A DNA stretch of 36,395 bases from a virus, in the IMG/VR virus record IMGVR_UViG_3300021962_000299, positions 1 to 36,395 of that record; one strand, 5' to 3'. Below are positions 14,505-22,863 of this stretch, one piece after another (positions within the stretch are counted from its first letter, which is position 1; every line of letters starts with the position of its first letter). The notes beneath the pieces were generated by a model, which saw nothing but the letters and a program-made list of their open reading frames with translations, ran no database searches and was not told where the DNA came from. The translations under genes and the position numbers were made by a program.

Positions 14505-15134
14505 TTATGCCGCCACCACAGGGCAGCTTAGTTCTTTTAGAAACTCACTTGTCAGAAGATCGCTGGGCGAGTGATCAACAAATTCTTTACCATCCTTACG
14601 CGCCCGAATCGCTTTCATATATTGAAATAATCTGGGAAGTGGTGTCCCGAGAATATCCTGCTGACTCCAGCTTGTCTCTAATGCGATATTGATAATTAGT
14701 GGAGCCAAGAAACACGTGCCAAGTGGCCTACGCTCGGAATTACCTCCACTTCCATTTGTGCCAGCATCCATAAAAATTTCCTCAACGTAATTCATACAAG
14801 AGCCAACAAGTGTCTCATATGGTTGAGGAGCTAGCCTACGAATCATTTTATCACGCTTTCGTAGCGTTCGCCAAGATTGCGTTTTGTCGTTCTCTACGTG
14901 TAGCAACCAAAAGAAAACTAAAACGTCCTCTGGCTTAGGCTCGATAGGACACACGAACGGAGAATTTACTCCGTTCAGCAGCAGTAGATCACGCGGCGTC
15001 ATCGCACGCAAAGGCTCGCCGCATACTACGTGTGGCAGATCGAGAAAAGCCTGCTCGCGTCGGCTTTCCTCCTTCTGCCGTTCTTCAGCAAAGCGAGCCG
15101 CGTATTTTTCCGCCCATAATTTTTGTGGATCCAT
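14505..15134 (-). CDS. Probable tail assembly chaperone-position protein
   Basis: A 209-residue protein with a Glu/Lys/Arg-rich helical start and an MTPRDLLLLNGVNSPFV segment (about 45-61). EDVLVFFWLLHVEND (about 69-83) follows, and a helical C-terminus with PLPRLFQYMKAIRARK. It sits between the putative tube gene and the tape-measure-like gene, the usual place of tail assembly chaperones, and the segments above fit phage proteins of that position. No frameshift site is visible. The nucleotide sequence is AT-richer than the genome average. Confidence 0.55.
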   Translation of the reverse strand: MDPQKLWAEKYAARFAEERQKEESRREQAFLDLPHVVCGEPLRAMTPRDLLLLNGVNSPFVCPIEPKPEDVLVFFWLLHVENDKTQSWRTLRKRDKMIRRLAPQPYETLVGSCMNYVEEIFMDAGTNGSGGNSERRPLGTCFLAPLIINIALETSWSQQDILGTPLPRLFQYMKAIRARKDGKEFVDHSPSDLLTSEFLKELSCPVVAA

Positions 15135-15191
15135 GAGGCGTCATTGGCTGACTGCTGGTGCAACACAAGCCGCACAAGCAACCTCAGGCTG

Positions 15192-15560
15192 TTAGATTTC
15201 CTCGCGAAGCGTCAGGGTCTGCTTCTTGGCTTCTCGCGGACCTTCAGGATTCGAAGCATTCGTTACAACGAAGGTGATGCTCGTGCCATTTTTGATCGTC
15301 GTGTTCAGATAATCACCACGAGAAACATAAGTGGTCGAGCTAGTAGCCAACTGCGCCGTGGCAGTAGCGGTTCGAGGCTCTGCAATGAGCACAAATCCAT
15401 TCGGTGCTCCAAGCTCATTTTGACGAGAAATTTCAGCGGTTGGTTCGCTGAATTCAAACGCTTCGAGAATTGCAGCACCAGTGCCACCAGCACTAAAGGT
15501 GAAAGTAACAACGCGACTTCCGTATGGGAAGTTGGATGGGTAGAGATAAGGAATCGCCAT
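15192..15560 (-). CDS. Putative major tail tube protein, 122 aa
   Basis: A small beta-rich protein (PYGSRVVTFTFSAGGTGAAILEAFEFSEPTAEISRQNELG, then TATATAQLATSSTTYVSRGDYL and TSITFVVTNAS). The size, strand-rich character and position between a tail-completion protein and the chaperone/tape-measure pair fit a tube or tube-like protein. No Shine-Dalgarno is visible. The start is taken as the first ATG, 30 nt after the previous gene. The identification rests mainly on gene order. Confidence 0.55.
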   Translation of the reverse strand: MAIPYLYPSNFPYGSRVVTFTFSAGGTGAAILEAFEFSEPTAEISRQNELGAPNGFVLIAEPRTATATAQLATSSTTYVSRGDYLNTTIKNGTSITFVVTNASNPEGPREAKKQTLTLREEI

Positions 15561-15590
15561 AATGTGAGAGGTTCAAAAGAAACGAATATG

Positions 15591-16082
15591 TCAAACTGTC
15601 GGAACTACTGCCGGAAGAATCCCATATTCGATTCTGTAACGAAAGGATGTGATATCTTCCCTGTTTTGCTCAGGATCGCGTACGCCTGTTGATGTTCCTG
15701 TTTCATTAACGTCCAATGTTTGATACCATGTGACCGCAGGCGCAGTTAGCAACTGCGCTTGACGCGACATCAAATAGCGAACGCGACCACGAATTTCACC
15801 GTGATCTTGGTATGTTTCAGAGACGCGATTCGTTACAACATCAATACGCAGTGAAGCATAACGATGAGAAAAATACCACTCATCGTCGGCATAAGCCATT
15901 TGATCCGAAGCCTGTCCCACTTCTTCAACGTCAACCTCAATACGTGGAGTCGTGAAATACGAGACAGATTGGGCCGGAAGGATGTTAGCGGTAGGAACGC
16001 TTGTTCCGCCAGCCGCCAAGACGGCAACGACCGATGCAACCCAATTCTCTTCTTCGTTCCAGAGGTCTGCTAGCGTTGACAT
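15591..16082 (-). CDS. Putative tail completion (terminator) protein, 163 aa
   Basis: A 163-residue protein with an N-terminal helix (MSTLADLWNEEENWVASVVAVLAA) and a strand-rich body (RIEVDVEEVGQAS, YASLRIDVVTNRV), ending in ITSFRYRIEYGILP. This layout fits the lambda gpU-like tail terminator group by shape. It follows the neck-like gene by 2 nt and precedes the tube-like gene. Local composition is AT-rich. The name is based on order and fold impression rather than a definite motif. Confidence 0.5.
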   Translation of the reverse strand: MSTLADLWNEEENWVASVVAVLAAGGTSVPTANILPAQSVSYFTTPRIEVDVEEVGQASDQMAYADDEWYFSHRYASLRIDVVTNRVSETYQDHGEIRGRVRYLMSRQAQLLTAPAVTWYQTLDVNETGTSTGVRDPEQNREDITSFRYRIEYGILPAVVPTV

Positions 16083-16084
16083 AT

Positions 16085-16849
16085 TTAGTCTGCGGGTTGA
16101 CCGTGAATAGTTGCTGCAAGCGATCCGCGTCTGCTTTTTCCACCAGCAACAATCCTCTGCAATTCTTTTTGCATTGATACTGCGCGCATTTTTGTTGCGG
16201 CACTAACTACATTAAATTCGTAATTCGGAATTTTAGACGATCTGTTGATCGCTTCAATTTCGAGCCTATCTGGTCTAGGTGGCCTATAGCCACTGCCGGC
16301 CTTACCGGAATGACGACTAACCCATTTAGGAAGTTTTAATCCTACTGCATTTGCAGCGGCTGACCATCCAGCTCTAGCAAAGCCAACAAATGACTGCACG
16401 GTTTTAGTATAAGTGTCCCAATGGTCAGCAAATGCCATTCTGTTTTTATCGCTCCTGACTCTCCCATATCGCGTTCTATGTCTCTTATGGTTTTCCTTTA
16501 TTTCCGCAACTGATAGCAAAAGTCGGCGATATGCAAAGAATCCCTTTCTTTGCTTCATCCACAATTCGCGAATTGCGTTTATATCTCTACTCAAAACCAA
16601 TTCTTTCATCCTTTTCCATTTGATTTTCTCTGGCCGCAATGGAAAGGCAGCTCGATATAAATCGCCAGAAATTGCATCTTCACCCTGTTTGCGTGTCTTT
16701 GGTGGAGTGAATCGCATGATGTCACGTAAGAGCAGCCGCATTTCTTCCTTCAACAGCTTTGTGCCATCTGCACCGAGCTGATACACAAAAGAGTTTATCG
16801 CGGCTCGGTATTGCACTTTCGCAATCTCAAATGAGATGCTTATTTTCAT
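16085..16849 (-). CDS. Putative neck or minor tail protein, 254 aa
   Basis: A basic 254-residue protein. The N-terminal region contains LLLRDIMRFTPPKTRKQGEDAI (about 42-63), a motif seen in minor tail/neck proteins of the gpZ or HK97 gp10 type that organise the head-tail joint. The central part is Lys/Arg/His-rich (KENHKRHRTRYGRVRSDKNRM) and could contact DNA. The ATG overlaps the upstream stop. The gene is distinctly AT-rich (one 60-nt stretch at 16441 is about 40% GC). Confidence 0.6.
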   Translation of the reverse strand: MKISISFEIAKVQYRAAINSFVYQLGADGTKLLKEEMRLLLRDIMRFTPPKTRKQGEDAISGDLYRAAFPLRPEKIKWKRMKELVLSRDINAIRELWMKQRKGFFAYRRLLLSVAEIKENHKRHRTRYGRVRSDKNRMAFADHWDTYTKTVQSFVGFARAGWSAAANAVGLKLPKWVSRHSGKAGSGYRPPRPDRLEIEAINRSSKIPNYEFNVVSAATKMRAVSMQKELQRIVAGGKSRRGSLAATIHGQPAD

Positions 16850-17175
16850 GCTAGTGGCCTACGCAAAGCGTAGTCATGCCATTGTTCATCTGCGTTCATA
16901 GTTATGATCTGATATGTCGTCGAATCGAAAACGCGATAGATGAATGTATTCGGTTCAAAGCCAACCGTCATAGATGCTCTAGGAATACAAAGAGAAATGC
17001 TGCGATCATCCACGAAGCCGGATGCTTCCATAATGATTCCGCGACTAAGTTGGTTGAAAACTCCGTAATAAGTAACACTAGAAGAAAGGAAGGGTTCGCT
17101 CGCCTGCCCATCTGGGCCACCAATCGCGAGGGCATCTATTGCCAATCTTTCAATGTTGAAATCTTTTACAGCCAT
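16846..17175 (-). CDS. Putative head-tail connector protein, 109 aa
   Basis: A 109-residue protein with strand-rich segments (SVTYYGVFNQLSRGIIMEASGFVDDRSISLCIPR, TTYQIITMNADEQWHDYALRR). It lies directly before the neck-like gene in the order connector, neck, terminator, tube. A stopper or head-closure role is inferred from position only. It starts 2 nt after the carbohydrate cassette, which therefore separates it from the capsid gene. Confidence 0.5.
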   Translation of the reverse strand: MAVKDFNIERLAIDALAIGGPDGQASEPFLSSSVTYYGVFNQLSRGIIMEASGFVDDRSISLCIPRASMTVGFEPNTFIYRVFDSTTYQIITMNADEQWHDYALRRPLA

Positions 17176-17177
17176 AC

Positions 17178-17891
17178 CTAAGTGCCGAGTGTCACAACGC
17201 GCGACGCTGCGCTGTAGTGGTCATCCTGCGCACAACCGGACAAGACGTGCCAGAACCAAGGCCGGACGGCACCAGCGATGATGCATGGCGCGGAATTTAT
17301 CGTGAAGACCTCCGCAGCGTCACGCAGCAGGCGCGGCAAGTCTGCCTGAGATCGAGCGCGCAGGATTTCGTTTTTCGGAAAACCAATTTCGATGAGATGC
17401 TTTGCCTGCGCCGGATCGGCAAGCGTCACGATTGGCTTGGAAGCGAGCCTGCGGCATTCGGCGAGCAGATCGGAGAACCTATAGTGCCTCGCCTGAGAGT
17501 AGCCGAATGGAGAAAAAATGCACACCTCGCGGGAAACTCCGTAGCTTTCGAGGCCGTCGTTTTCGTCGATCAAATCGAAGTGCGGTTTGCGATGGATGTT
17601 CGAGAACTCAGAATGAATTCCGAACACGAAATCCTCCCACGATTTTCCGCTGCGTCTGAACTCGTCATAGCGATGCGGCCAGATTTCGAGGTCGATGACT
17701 CTGCCGAAGCCTTCCGATTCGCGCAATTCCCTAAGCGACGGTCGCACGTAGGAAACGGCACCGAAAACTCCGACGTATTGCGGCAAGCACTCGACGTAAA
17801 CCTCGTGACCTTGAGCCGCGAGATGACGCGCAATCGGCAGGATGCGGATGATGTCTCCGAGTCGCTGACTGTATACGAGGCAGATTTTCAT
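17178..17891 (-). CDS. GT9-like glycosyltransferase (heptosyltransferase-type fold)
   Basis: A 237-residue protein beginning KICLVYSQRLGDIIRILPIARHLAAQGHEVYVE, the characteristic GT9 start (GD-x-I/V...LP..L) of ADP-heptose:LPS heptosyltransferases. The C-terminal half contains PIVTLADPAQAKHLIEIGFP and RLLRDAAEVFTINSAPCIIAGAV, matching the donor-binding half of that fold. It is shorter than typical GT9 enzymes (about 320-350). It could transfer a sugar to the virion surface, to DNA or to a cell-surface glycan. It overlaps the methyltransferase by ATGA and is the last gene of the cassette. Confidence 0.72.
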   Translation of the reverse strand: MKICLVYSQRLGDIIRILPIARHLAAQGHEVYVECLPQYVGVFGAVSYVRPSLRELRESEGFGRVIDLEIWPHRYDEFRRSGKSWEDFVFGIHSEFSNIHRKPHFDLIDENDGLESYGVSREVCIFSPFGYSQARHYRFSDLLAECRRLASKPIVTLADPAQAKHLIEIGFPKNEILRARSQADLPRLLRDAAEVFTINSAPCIIAGAVRPWFWHVLSGCAQDDHYSAASRVVTLGT

Positions 17892-18526
17892 CGGCGAAAT
17901 GCCATTGTCAGAATGTTTGGAGCGCAGGAATCTGCATCCGGCTTGCGCACTTCATCTTCGGGATTGCCGACATAGACCGGACGGAATCCAGCCTGCGCGA
18001 ATAGTCTCGTCAGGCTTCCCGGCGTGAAGTGCCAGAGATGTTCTCCCGGCCTGCGATGTTTCCATCGAGCGAACCATTTCGCTCCCATGTAAGGATGATA
18101 CCACGGCAGCGATACGATCACCGCACGAGCGCGCAGATGCTCAACGAAGTCGAGCGAATCGAAGTGCTCAAGACTGTCGAAGAACGTTACCGTGTCCCAT
18201 TGCAACTCGTGCCAGTCTGCGCCGACTCGATTGATGAAAGACGGAAGCGGATAAGGAGAAACGTCGTGACCGCAGCAAACGATTCCCGGCTGCGTGCGTT
18301 TCATCTCTTCGAGGAAAGCACCTGTGCCGCAGCCTACGTCGCAAACATTGATCGCAAATTCGGAAAAGCGATGCACTAGCTTCGCTCTGATCGCCGACAA
18401 TTCACGCTGTGGATAGTTTTCATATCGTGCTACGTAGGCGTGATCGTAAACCGCAGTCACGCGACGATCCCTCGACCGGAGCGCGCCTGTCTTCGCGTCG
18501 ATTTGATAATGCTCGGGAACGTTCAT
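17888..18526 (-). CDS. Class I SAM-dependent methyltransferase
   Basis: A 212-residue protein with the SAM-binding motif VCDVGCGTGAFLEEM (about 61-75) and a FFDSLEHFDSLDF segment that corresponds to motif IV. SLPWYHPYMGAKW and a C-terminal strand region follow. It resembles small-molecule or sugar O-methyltransferases (methyltransf_23 type) rather than DNA methylases. The start at 18526 (ATGA overlap with the glycosyltransferase) is chosen over a longer Arg-rich extension that overlaps that gene. Likely substrate: a sugar placed or built by the neighbouring transferases. This is inference. Confidence 0.8.
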   Translation of the reverse strand: MNVPEHYQIDAKTGALRSRDRRVTAVYDHAYVARYENYPQRELSAIRAKLVHRFSEFAINVCDVGCGTGAFLEEMKRTQPGIVCCGHDVSPYPLPSFINRVGADWHELQWDTVTFFDSLEHFDSLDFVEHLRARAVIVSLPWYHPYMGAKWFARWKHRRPGEHLWHFTPGSLTRLFAQAGFRPVYVGNPEDEVRKPDADSCAPNILTMAFRR

Positions 18527-20223
18527 TTCGCGTCTGGGTTGCGTGACTTGAAGAGCGCCTCGCCGCGCACGTATCGCTCGCGGGAATTCGTGTGCGAATA
18601 TGTCTTGTCCATGTTCGCCTTGCCGAAAGCCGGATGCCGGTGATCGAAGCGCAGGCGATCTCTCGCGTCGATCACGATGCCGTCGCGCCATGCTCGGTGA
18701 GAGAATTCGTTGTCGCTGAATACAGACTCATACTCAGGAAAGAACAAGTGTCCTTGCTGCTCGTAGCGAGCACGCGACAAGATCGCCATGCAGAGCAAGT
18801 CGTCCTTCCGGCTTCCATCGCTCGGCGCGATCACGAATGGCTCGGAATGAGCGTCGCGATCCCTCACGAGATCGAGCAGCTTCTCATCCCATCCGGCGCA
18901 TGGCACCCAATCGTCCGAGAGTTGTACGAGGATTTCTCCGCGCGCAGATGCCGCAGCAAGATTCCACGCTGCGACGCACGACTTGTCCGACGAAGTGACG
19001 GAGATGAACTGCTTCGCCATCTCAACGCTGACGGCATCGTCCTCATCGACCGCGAAGATATGCTCAACGCGCGTCGGATCGCTGGCCGCATTCAGCCACA
19101 TATCCCGCGTTGAAACCGCCATTGAGGAGCGACCTCGCGTTGCGTGCAGGAGCGAAATCTTCGGAGTCTTGCCGAGATAGTATTGAGCCTGAAGAACCGC
19201 CGCCATCGCCTTGTTGCCTTCGGCTCGGAATGCGCGAGCGGCAAGATCGTATCCGGCCCAGCCGTACCACTTCGCCTCGTGCGTCCACGGTCGCTTGTCG
19301 CTCAATGGCTCGCGCAATTCCGTCATGCGATGCGCCCAGTATACAGCCATCGAATAGTCTTTCTGTTCGAAGGCGTGCAGCACAAGACCGGCGAATGCCT
19401 CTCGGCACCACGGGAAAACGCCGTGCGCTTCGAGCAAAAGAGACTTCGCTTCGCGGCTGGAATTAGTCAGACGAGCGCAATTCAGCAACGCCTCGTATCG
19501 GAACGCCGGTTGAAGATTCGGGAACTGCAACGCGAGGCGACCAAACTCCAGCGCGGCTTCGCGGTTCTGATTACAGTAATGCTCCTGATGAATATAGAAA
19601 TACTGCGTCGCGCATTCGCGAACCGAGTTTGCGAGGATGCGGAGATTGCGCCTCCGGTTCTCCTGCTTGATTTCTTTTGGTGCGTGAACCCAGACAACGT
19701 CGCCGAGATCGAGATGCTTGTCGCCAGCGAGAATCAGCAGGTTCTCGTGTACGTCGTGATGCCAGACTCGACCGGAGTGGAAAGCGTCTCGGCGAATCGC
19801 TCGCTCGCGGAACAAGCACTTGTTCGATCCTTTGACGTCATACGAGAAGCGCACCATTTGCACATCTGCCGGGACTTGCTCCAGCGTGCGACGTAGATTC
19901 TCGGCACCGCGCACCACGTCGTCGCAGTCGGCCCAGAAAAGCCATTCGCTTTTGGCCTGCTTGAATGCGGCATTGCGAGCACGAGCGAATGAATCAACGT
20001 GATCCCAATCGCGTGCGGTCGGCTCGTTAATATACTCGGAGAAAACAAACGCCTTGCCGTTCGACCGGCACCACTCCTCGGCGATCTCCTTTGTCGCGTC
20101 AGGCACACGCTTGCCGATTGCGCGCACGAGCGAAAGCTCGTCGAACGCAGGAGCAAATGCTGCGAGCATCTGGCCTATGTGGTGCGACTCGTTGCCGCAT
20201 ATCACGCAAAGCGAAAAGCGCAT
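18523..20223 (-). CDS. Two-domain glycosyltransferase with TPR-like middle
   Basis: A 566-residue protein with two GT-A domains. The N-terminal GT2 half (about 1-200) begins SLCVICGNESHHI and carries the DxD site WADCDDVV near 96-103. Helical repeats follow at about 215-345 (AALEFGRLALQFPNLQPAF, CREAFAGLVLHAFEQKDYSMAVYWA), as in TPR-linked glycosyltransferases. The second GT2-like half (about 360-545) starts ISLLHATRGR and contains VQLSDDWVPC and EYESVFSDNEFSHRAWRDG. It would add two sugars or chain units, or target structural proteins. It starts 19 nt after the capsid terminator and heads the three-gene cassette. Confidence 0.82.
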   Translation of the reverse strand: MRFSLCVICGNESHHIGQMLAAFAPAFDELSLVRAIGKRVPDATKEIAEEWCRSNGKAFVFSEYINEPTARDWDHVDSFARARNAAFKQAKSEWLFWADCDDVVRGAENLRRTLEQVPADVQMVRFSYDVKGSNKCLFRERAIRRDAFHSGRVWHHDVHENLLILAGDKHLDLGDVVWVHAPKEIKQENRRRNLRILANSVRECATQYFYIHQEHYCNQNREAALEFGRLALQFPNLQPAFRYEALLNCARLTNSSREAKSLLLEAHGVFPWCREAFAGLVLHAFEQKDYSMAVYWAHRMTELREPLSDKRPWTHEAKWYGWAGYDLAARAFRAEGNKAMAAVLQAQYYLGKTPKISLLHATRGRSSMAVSTRDMWLNAASDPTRVEHIFAVDEDDAVSVEMAKQFISVTSSDKSCVAAWNLAAASARGEILVQLSDDWVPCAGWDEKLLDLVRDRDAHSEPFVIAPSDGSRKDDLLCMAILSRARYEQQGHLFFPEYESVFSDNEFSHRAWRDGIVIDARDRLRFDHRHPAFGKANMDKTYSHTNSRERYVRGEALFKSRNPDAK

Positions 20224-20241
20224 GGCTCTGCACTAGGCGTC

Positions 20242-20273
20242 AAAAAAGCCGCTCCCAGTTACGAGAGCGGCTT
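20242..20273 (-). terminator. Intrinsic terminator after the major capsid gene
   Basis: On the minus strand a perfect 9-bp stem (AAGCCGCTC at 20273-20265 pairing with GAGCGGCTT at 20254-20246) with a 10-nt loop is followed by a T6 run (20247-20242). It lies between the capsid stop (20296) and the glycosyltransferase start (20223). It should give high-level monocistronic end formation for the capsid, with partial read-through or a separate promoter for the carbohydrate cassette. Confidence 0.92.
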
Positions 20274-20295
20274 CCCCATGAACCCTACAAAAAGG

Positions 20296-21261
20296 TTACG
20301 AGTATTGCGTCGCGATAAGCTGGCCCGCGTTGCTGTTCACAACCTTCTCGGCGACGAACTGCGAAGCGCGAACGATGTTCGACTTCACACTCTCGTCGCG
20401 ATAGGTGAACACGCCGACCGCAGGACCGTACTCGCTCCAGTTGAGCGTGAAGCCCGCGCCGCCACCGAAGAAGCCGGAAGAAGCCTCGGTGACATTGCCG
20501 ACCCAGATGTACGTGTTGGACCAGACCTGCGAGCTAGAGAACGCCACGCCTTCCGGCGCGGTATCGTAGCTGGCGCGACCGATGAGCACCTCGGCGACGC
20601 CGAAGACTTCGGCAGCGGCCTGCGTGCTCGCGTTGAGGATCGTGTCGCTCGAAAGACCGGCACCGCGAAGGCGGTTCTGGAATTTCGTGCTGGCGCGGAT
20701 ACGAGTCCAGACCGGCGCGCTCATGACAACGCGCAGATTGCTGACGCTCTCACCCTTCGCGAGCAGGCGATCAATCGCCTCCTGCACGTCGGCACCAACG
20801 TCGAACGAGGCTAGATTGCCCGTCGTGTAGGCCGTGCCGGAATTCGTGCTCGTGAACGTACCAGCGTCGAAGATTTTGCCAGCGACGCGGATTTCGTGAC
20901 CGAGCAGGAGCTTCCGCTGCGCGAGCTTGGCGGCAACGACTTCGGCATCGAAGAAGCGCGAAACATCGAGCGCGACGGTATCGTCAACGCCCATTTCAAC
21001 GCCGTATTCTTGCGCGATGTACGTCTCCTGATTGTAAGCCTGCGTCGCGCGCGGATACGCGGAGTTCGGCGCACGCTGCTTGATCTCGTTCTTCAGGAGC
21101 TGACCTTCCTTCAGGAGGAACGAGGGATACTGGCCGGCGCGAACCGGCACCGGGAGAACCGGCATCACGCGAGTGGCAACCAGACCGGATTCCCAGTCCT
21201 TAGCCTGCTCAAGCACACCAGCGATATCGCCGCGAAAGACTGCGGCTGCATTCGTATACAT
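20296..21261 (-). CDS. Major capsid protein
   Basis: A 321-residue protein with Thr/Ser/Gly- and Ala-rich capsid composition. It contains YNQETYIAQEYGVEMGVDDTVALDVSRF, ADVQEAIDRLLAKGESVSNLRVVMSAPVWTRI and TLNWSEYGPAVGVFTYRDESVKSNIVRASQFVAEKV near the end, in line with HK97-fold or gpE-like capsid subunits. A good AAAGGAC ribosome site precedes the ATG. It directly follows the protease and decoration genes and is closed by a strong terminator, as expected for the most abundant virion protein. Confidence 0.82.
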   Translation of the reverse strand: MYTNAAAVFRGDIAGVLEQAKDWESGLVATRVMPVLPVPVRAGQYPSFLLKEGQLLKNEIKQRAPNSAYPRATQAYNQETYIAQEYGVEMGVDDTVALDVSRFFDAEVVAAKLAQRKLLLGHEIRVAGKIFDAGTFTSTNSGTAYTTGNLASFDVGADVQEAIDRLLAKGESVSNLRVVMSAPVWTRIRASTKFQNRLRGAGLSSDTILNASTQAAAEVFGVAEVLIGRASYDTAPEGVAFSSSQVWSNTYIWVGNVTEASSGFFGGGAGFTLNWSEYGPAVGVFTYRDESVKSNIVRASQFVAEKVVNSNAGQLIATQYS

Positions 21262-21284
21262 GGTAGAAGTCCTTTAGTTAATTG

Positions 21285-21635
21285 TTAGAGATTCTTCGGA
21301 ATGAACTCGATGACGGCACCGTTGCTGGAAGTCGTCGTGAGCGACTTGCCGATGGTGATCGTCCCGGTCGTGGAGACGAGGCCGGACGCGCCGAGATACA
21401 GCGTGTCACCGACCGTCACCGGAGCAGCGGTGACAACGCCCTTCTGGGTGCCGAAGTTGGTCAAGAACGCGACCGTGACGTAGTCGCCGGAAGCCGCGTC
21501 GATCTGCGCGAAGCCGTCGCAGTCGGTCGCGCTCGAAAGCCCGACGCCGCGATTGCTGGAAAGCACAACGCCGTAAAAGGCGGTGACGGTGGTGTTGGCA
21601 AGGAGGGTTCCCGTGCCGATATAGTTGGTAGCCAT
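21285..21635 (-). CDS. Capsid decoration protein
   Basis: A 116-residue Thr/Gly/Val-rich beta protein (GTGTLLANTTVTAFYGVVLSS, GDTLYLGASGLVSTTGTITIGKSLTTTSSNGAVIEF). The composition and the C-terminal barrel-like pattern are those of DUF2190-type decoration proteins, which bind the mature capsid surface. It sits between protease and capsid genes, the usual place. No Shine-Dalgarno is present, and the leader is A/C-rich. Confidence 0.75.
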   Translation of the reverse strand: MATNYIGTGTLLANTTVTAFYGVVLSSNRGVGLSSATDCDGFAQIDAASGDYVTVAFLTNFGTQKGVVTAAPVTVGDTLYLGASGLVSTTGTITIGKSLTTTSSNGAVIEFIPKNL

Positions 21636-21647
21636 GTTTAGTTGGTT

Positions 21648-22586
21648 TTAGAGTTTGATCTTCTCGCCAGCCTGCACGCGCGAGCGGTAGGCTACGTAAA
21701 GGTCGGAATTGTTCTTGATGCAGAACGTGATCGCCGCCGCCTTGTCGCCTTTCAGCTCGGCAGTCTTCTCGGCAACGACGGCCTCGAAGGTCTTCGTCTC
21801 AGTCTTCGGCGCAGCGGCCTCGGACGAAACAACCGGAGCGGCAGGCGCACCGATAGTCTTCGAGAACTCCTTCACCGCAGCGATTGCGGCTTCGTTGGCG
21901 GCGAGCTTGACGGCATCGGTCTGCGCGCTCATCGCGACTTCCTTTTCCTCTTCCTTTGGCAGCATCGCTTCGAGCTTCGAGAGACGCTCGCCATAAGCCA
22001 TCATCGCAGACTGGATCATCTGCTCGACGGCTTGTTTCATGTCATCGTTCATTTCGGGATTGGGTTCGATTTCGATTGAGACGCCATTGGCGTCGTTAAA
22101 CTTGGAGAGTATACGCGAGAACAATCCGTCACGATTCGCCGCAGGCTCGGAAACCAGATCGACGGAATAAATCTCAGAGCAGCGTTGAAGAACCGTGCGC
22201 TTGTCGCTCGCTAGTTCTGTCGGACCAGAGAACGCAATAGAGAGTCCGAACGTGTCGGGAATCTTCTCTGCGATCTCCAATACGTAATCGCGATGCGGCG
22301 ACTTCTCCAACAGGTTGAGGTCGCCGAGTAACTTGCTGCCCTCAATACGCAGATTCTCGACGAAGCCGATGATATCACCGGCACCACCAGAATGATCGAG
22401 CTTCACCTTGAGTCCGCCTTCATATTGCGACGCGGCTTCCTTCACCTGTTCAAGCGTTCTGGAATCAATCTGCACGCCATGACCGAGTGCCGGTCCCTCG
22501 GAGATGAGAGAGACGCCACGAATGATGCCAGCCTCGCGATCAACGCGACCGGACGAGACGGCAAAAGTGATAGTCGGAGCAGCCAT
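21648..22586 (-). CDS. Prohead protease with scaffold-like tail
   Basis: A roughly 312-residue protein. The N-terminal half (about 1-165) contains GVSLISEGPALGHGVQID, EGGLKVKLDHSGG (His-Ser pair likely part of the catalytic site) and LLEKSPHRDYVLEIAEKIPDTFGLSIAF. Mu I/Z and S49/S78-like head proteases share this pattern. The C-terminal half is a charged, Ala/Glu/Lys-rich helical region like an internal scaffold. Start choice: ATG 22586 has no ribosome site. TTG 22607 has GGGAAAGG upstream and would add seven residues. It lies directly before decoration and capsid genes. Confidence 0.78.
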   Translation of the reverse strand: MAAPTITFAVSSGRVDREAGIIRGVSLISEGPALGHGVQIDSRTLEQVKEAASQYEGGLKVKLDHSGGAGDIIGFVENLRIEGSKLLGDLNLLEKSPHRDYVLEIAEKIPDTFGLSIAFSGPTELASDKRTVLQRCSEIYSVDLVSEPAANRDGLFSRILSKFNDANGVSIEIEPNPEMNDDMKQAVEQMIQSAMMAYGERLSKLEAMLPKEEEKEVAMSAQTDAVKLAANEAAIAAVKEFSKTIGAPAAPVVSSEAAAPKTETKTFEAVVAEKTAELKGDKAAAITFCIKNNSDLYVAYRSRVQAGEKIKL

Positions 22587-22608
22587 TGTAAAATGCGGAT
22601 TCGTCAAA

Positions 22609-22863
22609 TCACTTTGCCTTTCCCGACTCTATAGTCGGTCGCTTTCTATAAGCAGTAATGCGGACAACCTTTTTCGTTACATCATCCCATACCGGGAATT
22701 GCCCGACCTCGATTGTCTTCGCTCGCAATGCAGGACCGAGAAGCACGCGCACGTTGTCCACGCTGCAATCAAGTTGCTCCGCAATTTTGTCGCGAGAATC
22801 CCAGCCGGGAGGCAGTATATATGTCTTGCGGTTCTGCGCTTCGACTAGCTGTTTCCAGTTCAT
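22609..22863 (-). CDS. Small HTH-like protein, 84 aa
   Basis: A 84-residue protein that begins NWKQLVEAQNRKTYILPPGWDSRDKIAEQLDCSVDNVRVLLGPALRAKTIEVG. The DSRDKIAEQLDCSVDNVRVLLGPA part fits a helix-turn-helix, and the C-terminal half is strand-rich (FPVWDDVTKKVVRITAYRKR). The start overlaps the metallophosphatase stop by ATGA. It may be a DNA-binding protein expressed with head genes. No operator is identified. Confidence 0.6.
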   Translation of the reverse strand: MNWKQLVEAQNRKTYILPPGWDSRDKIAEQLDCSVDNVRVLLGPALRAKTIEVGQFPVWDDVTKKVVRITAYRKRPTIESGKAK

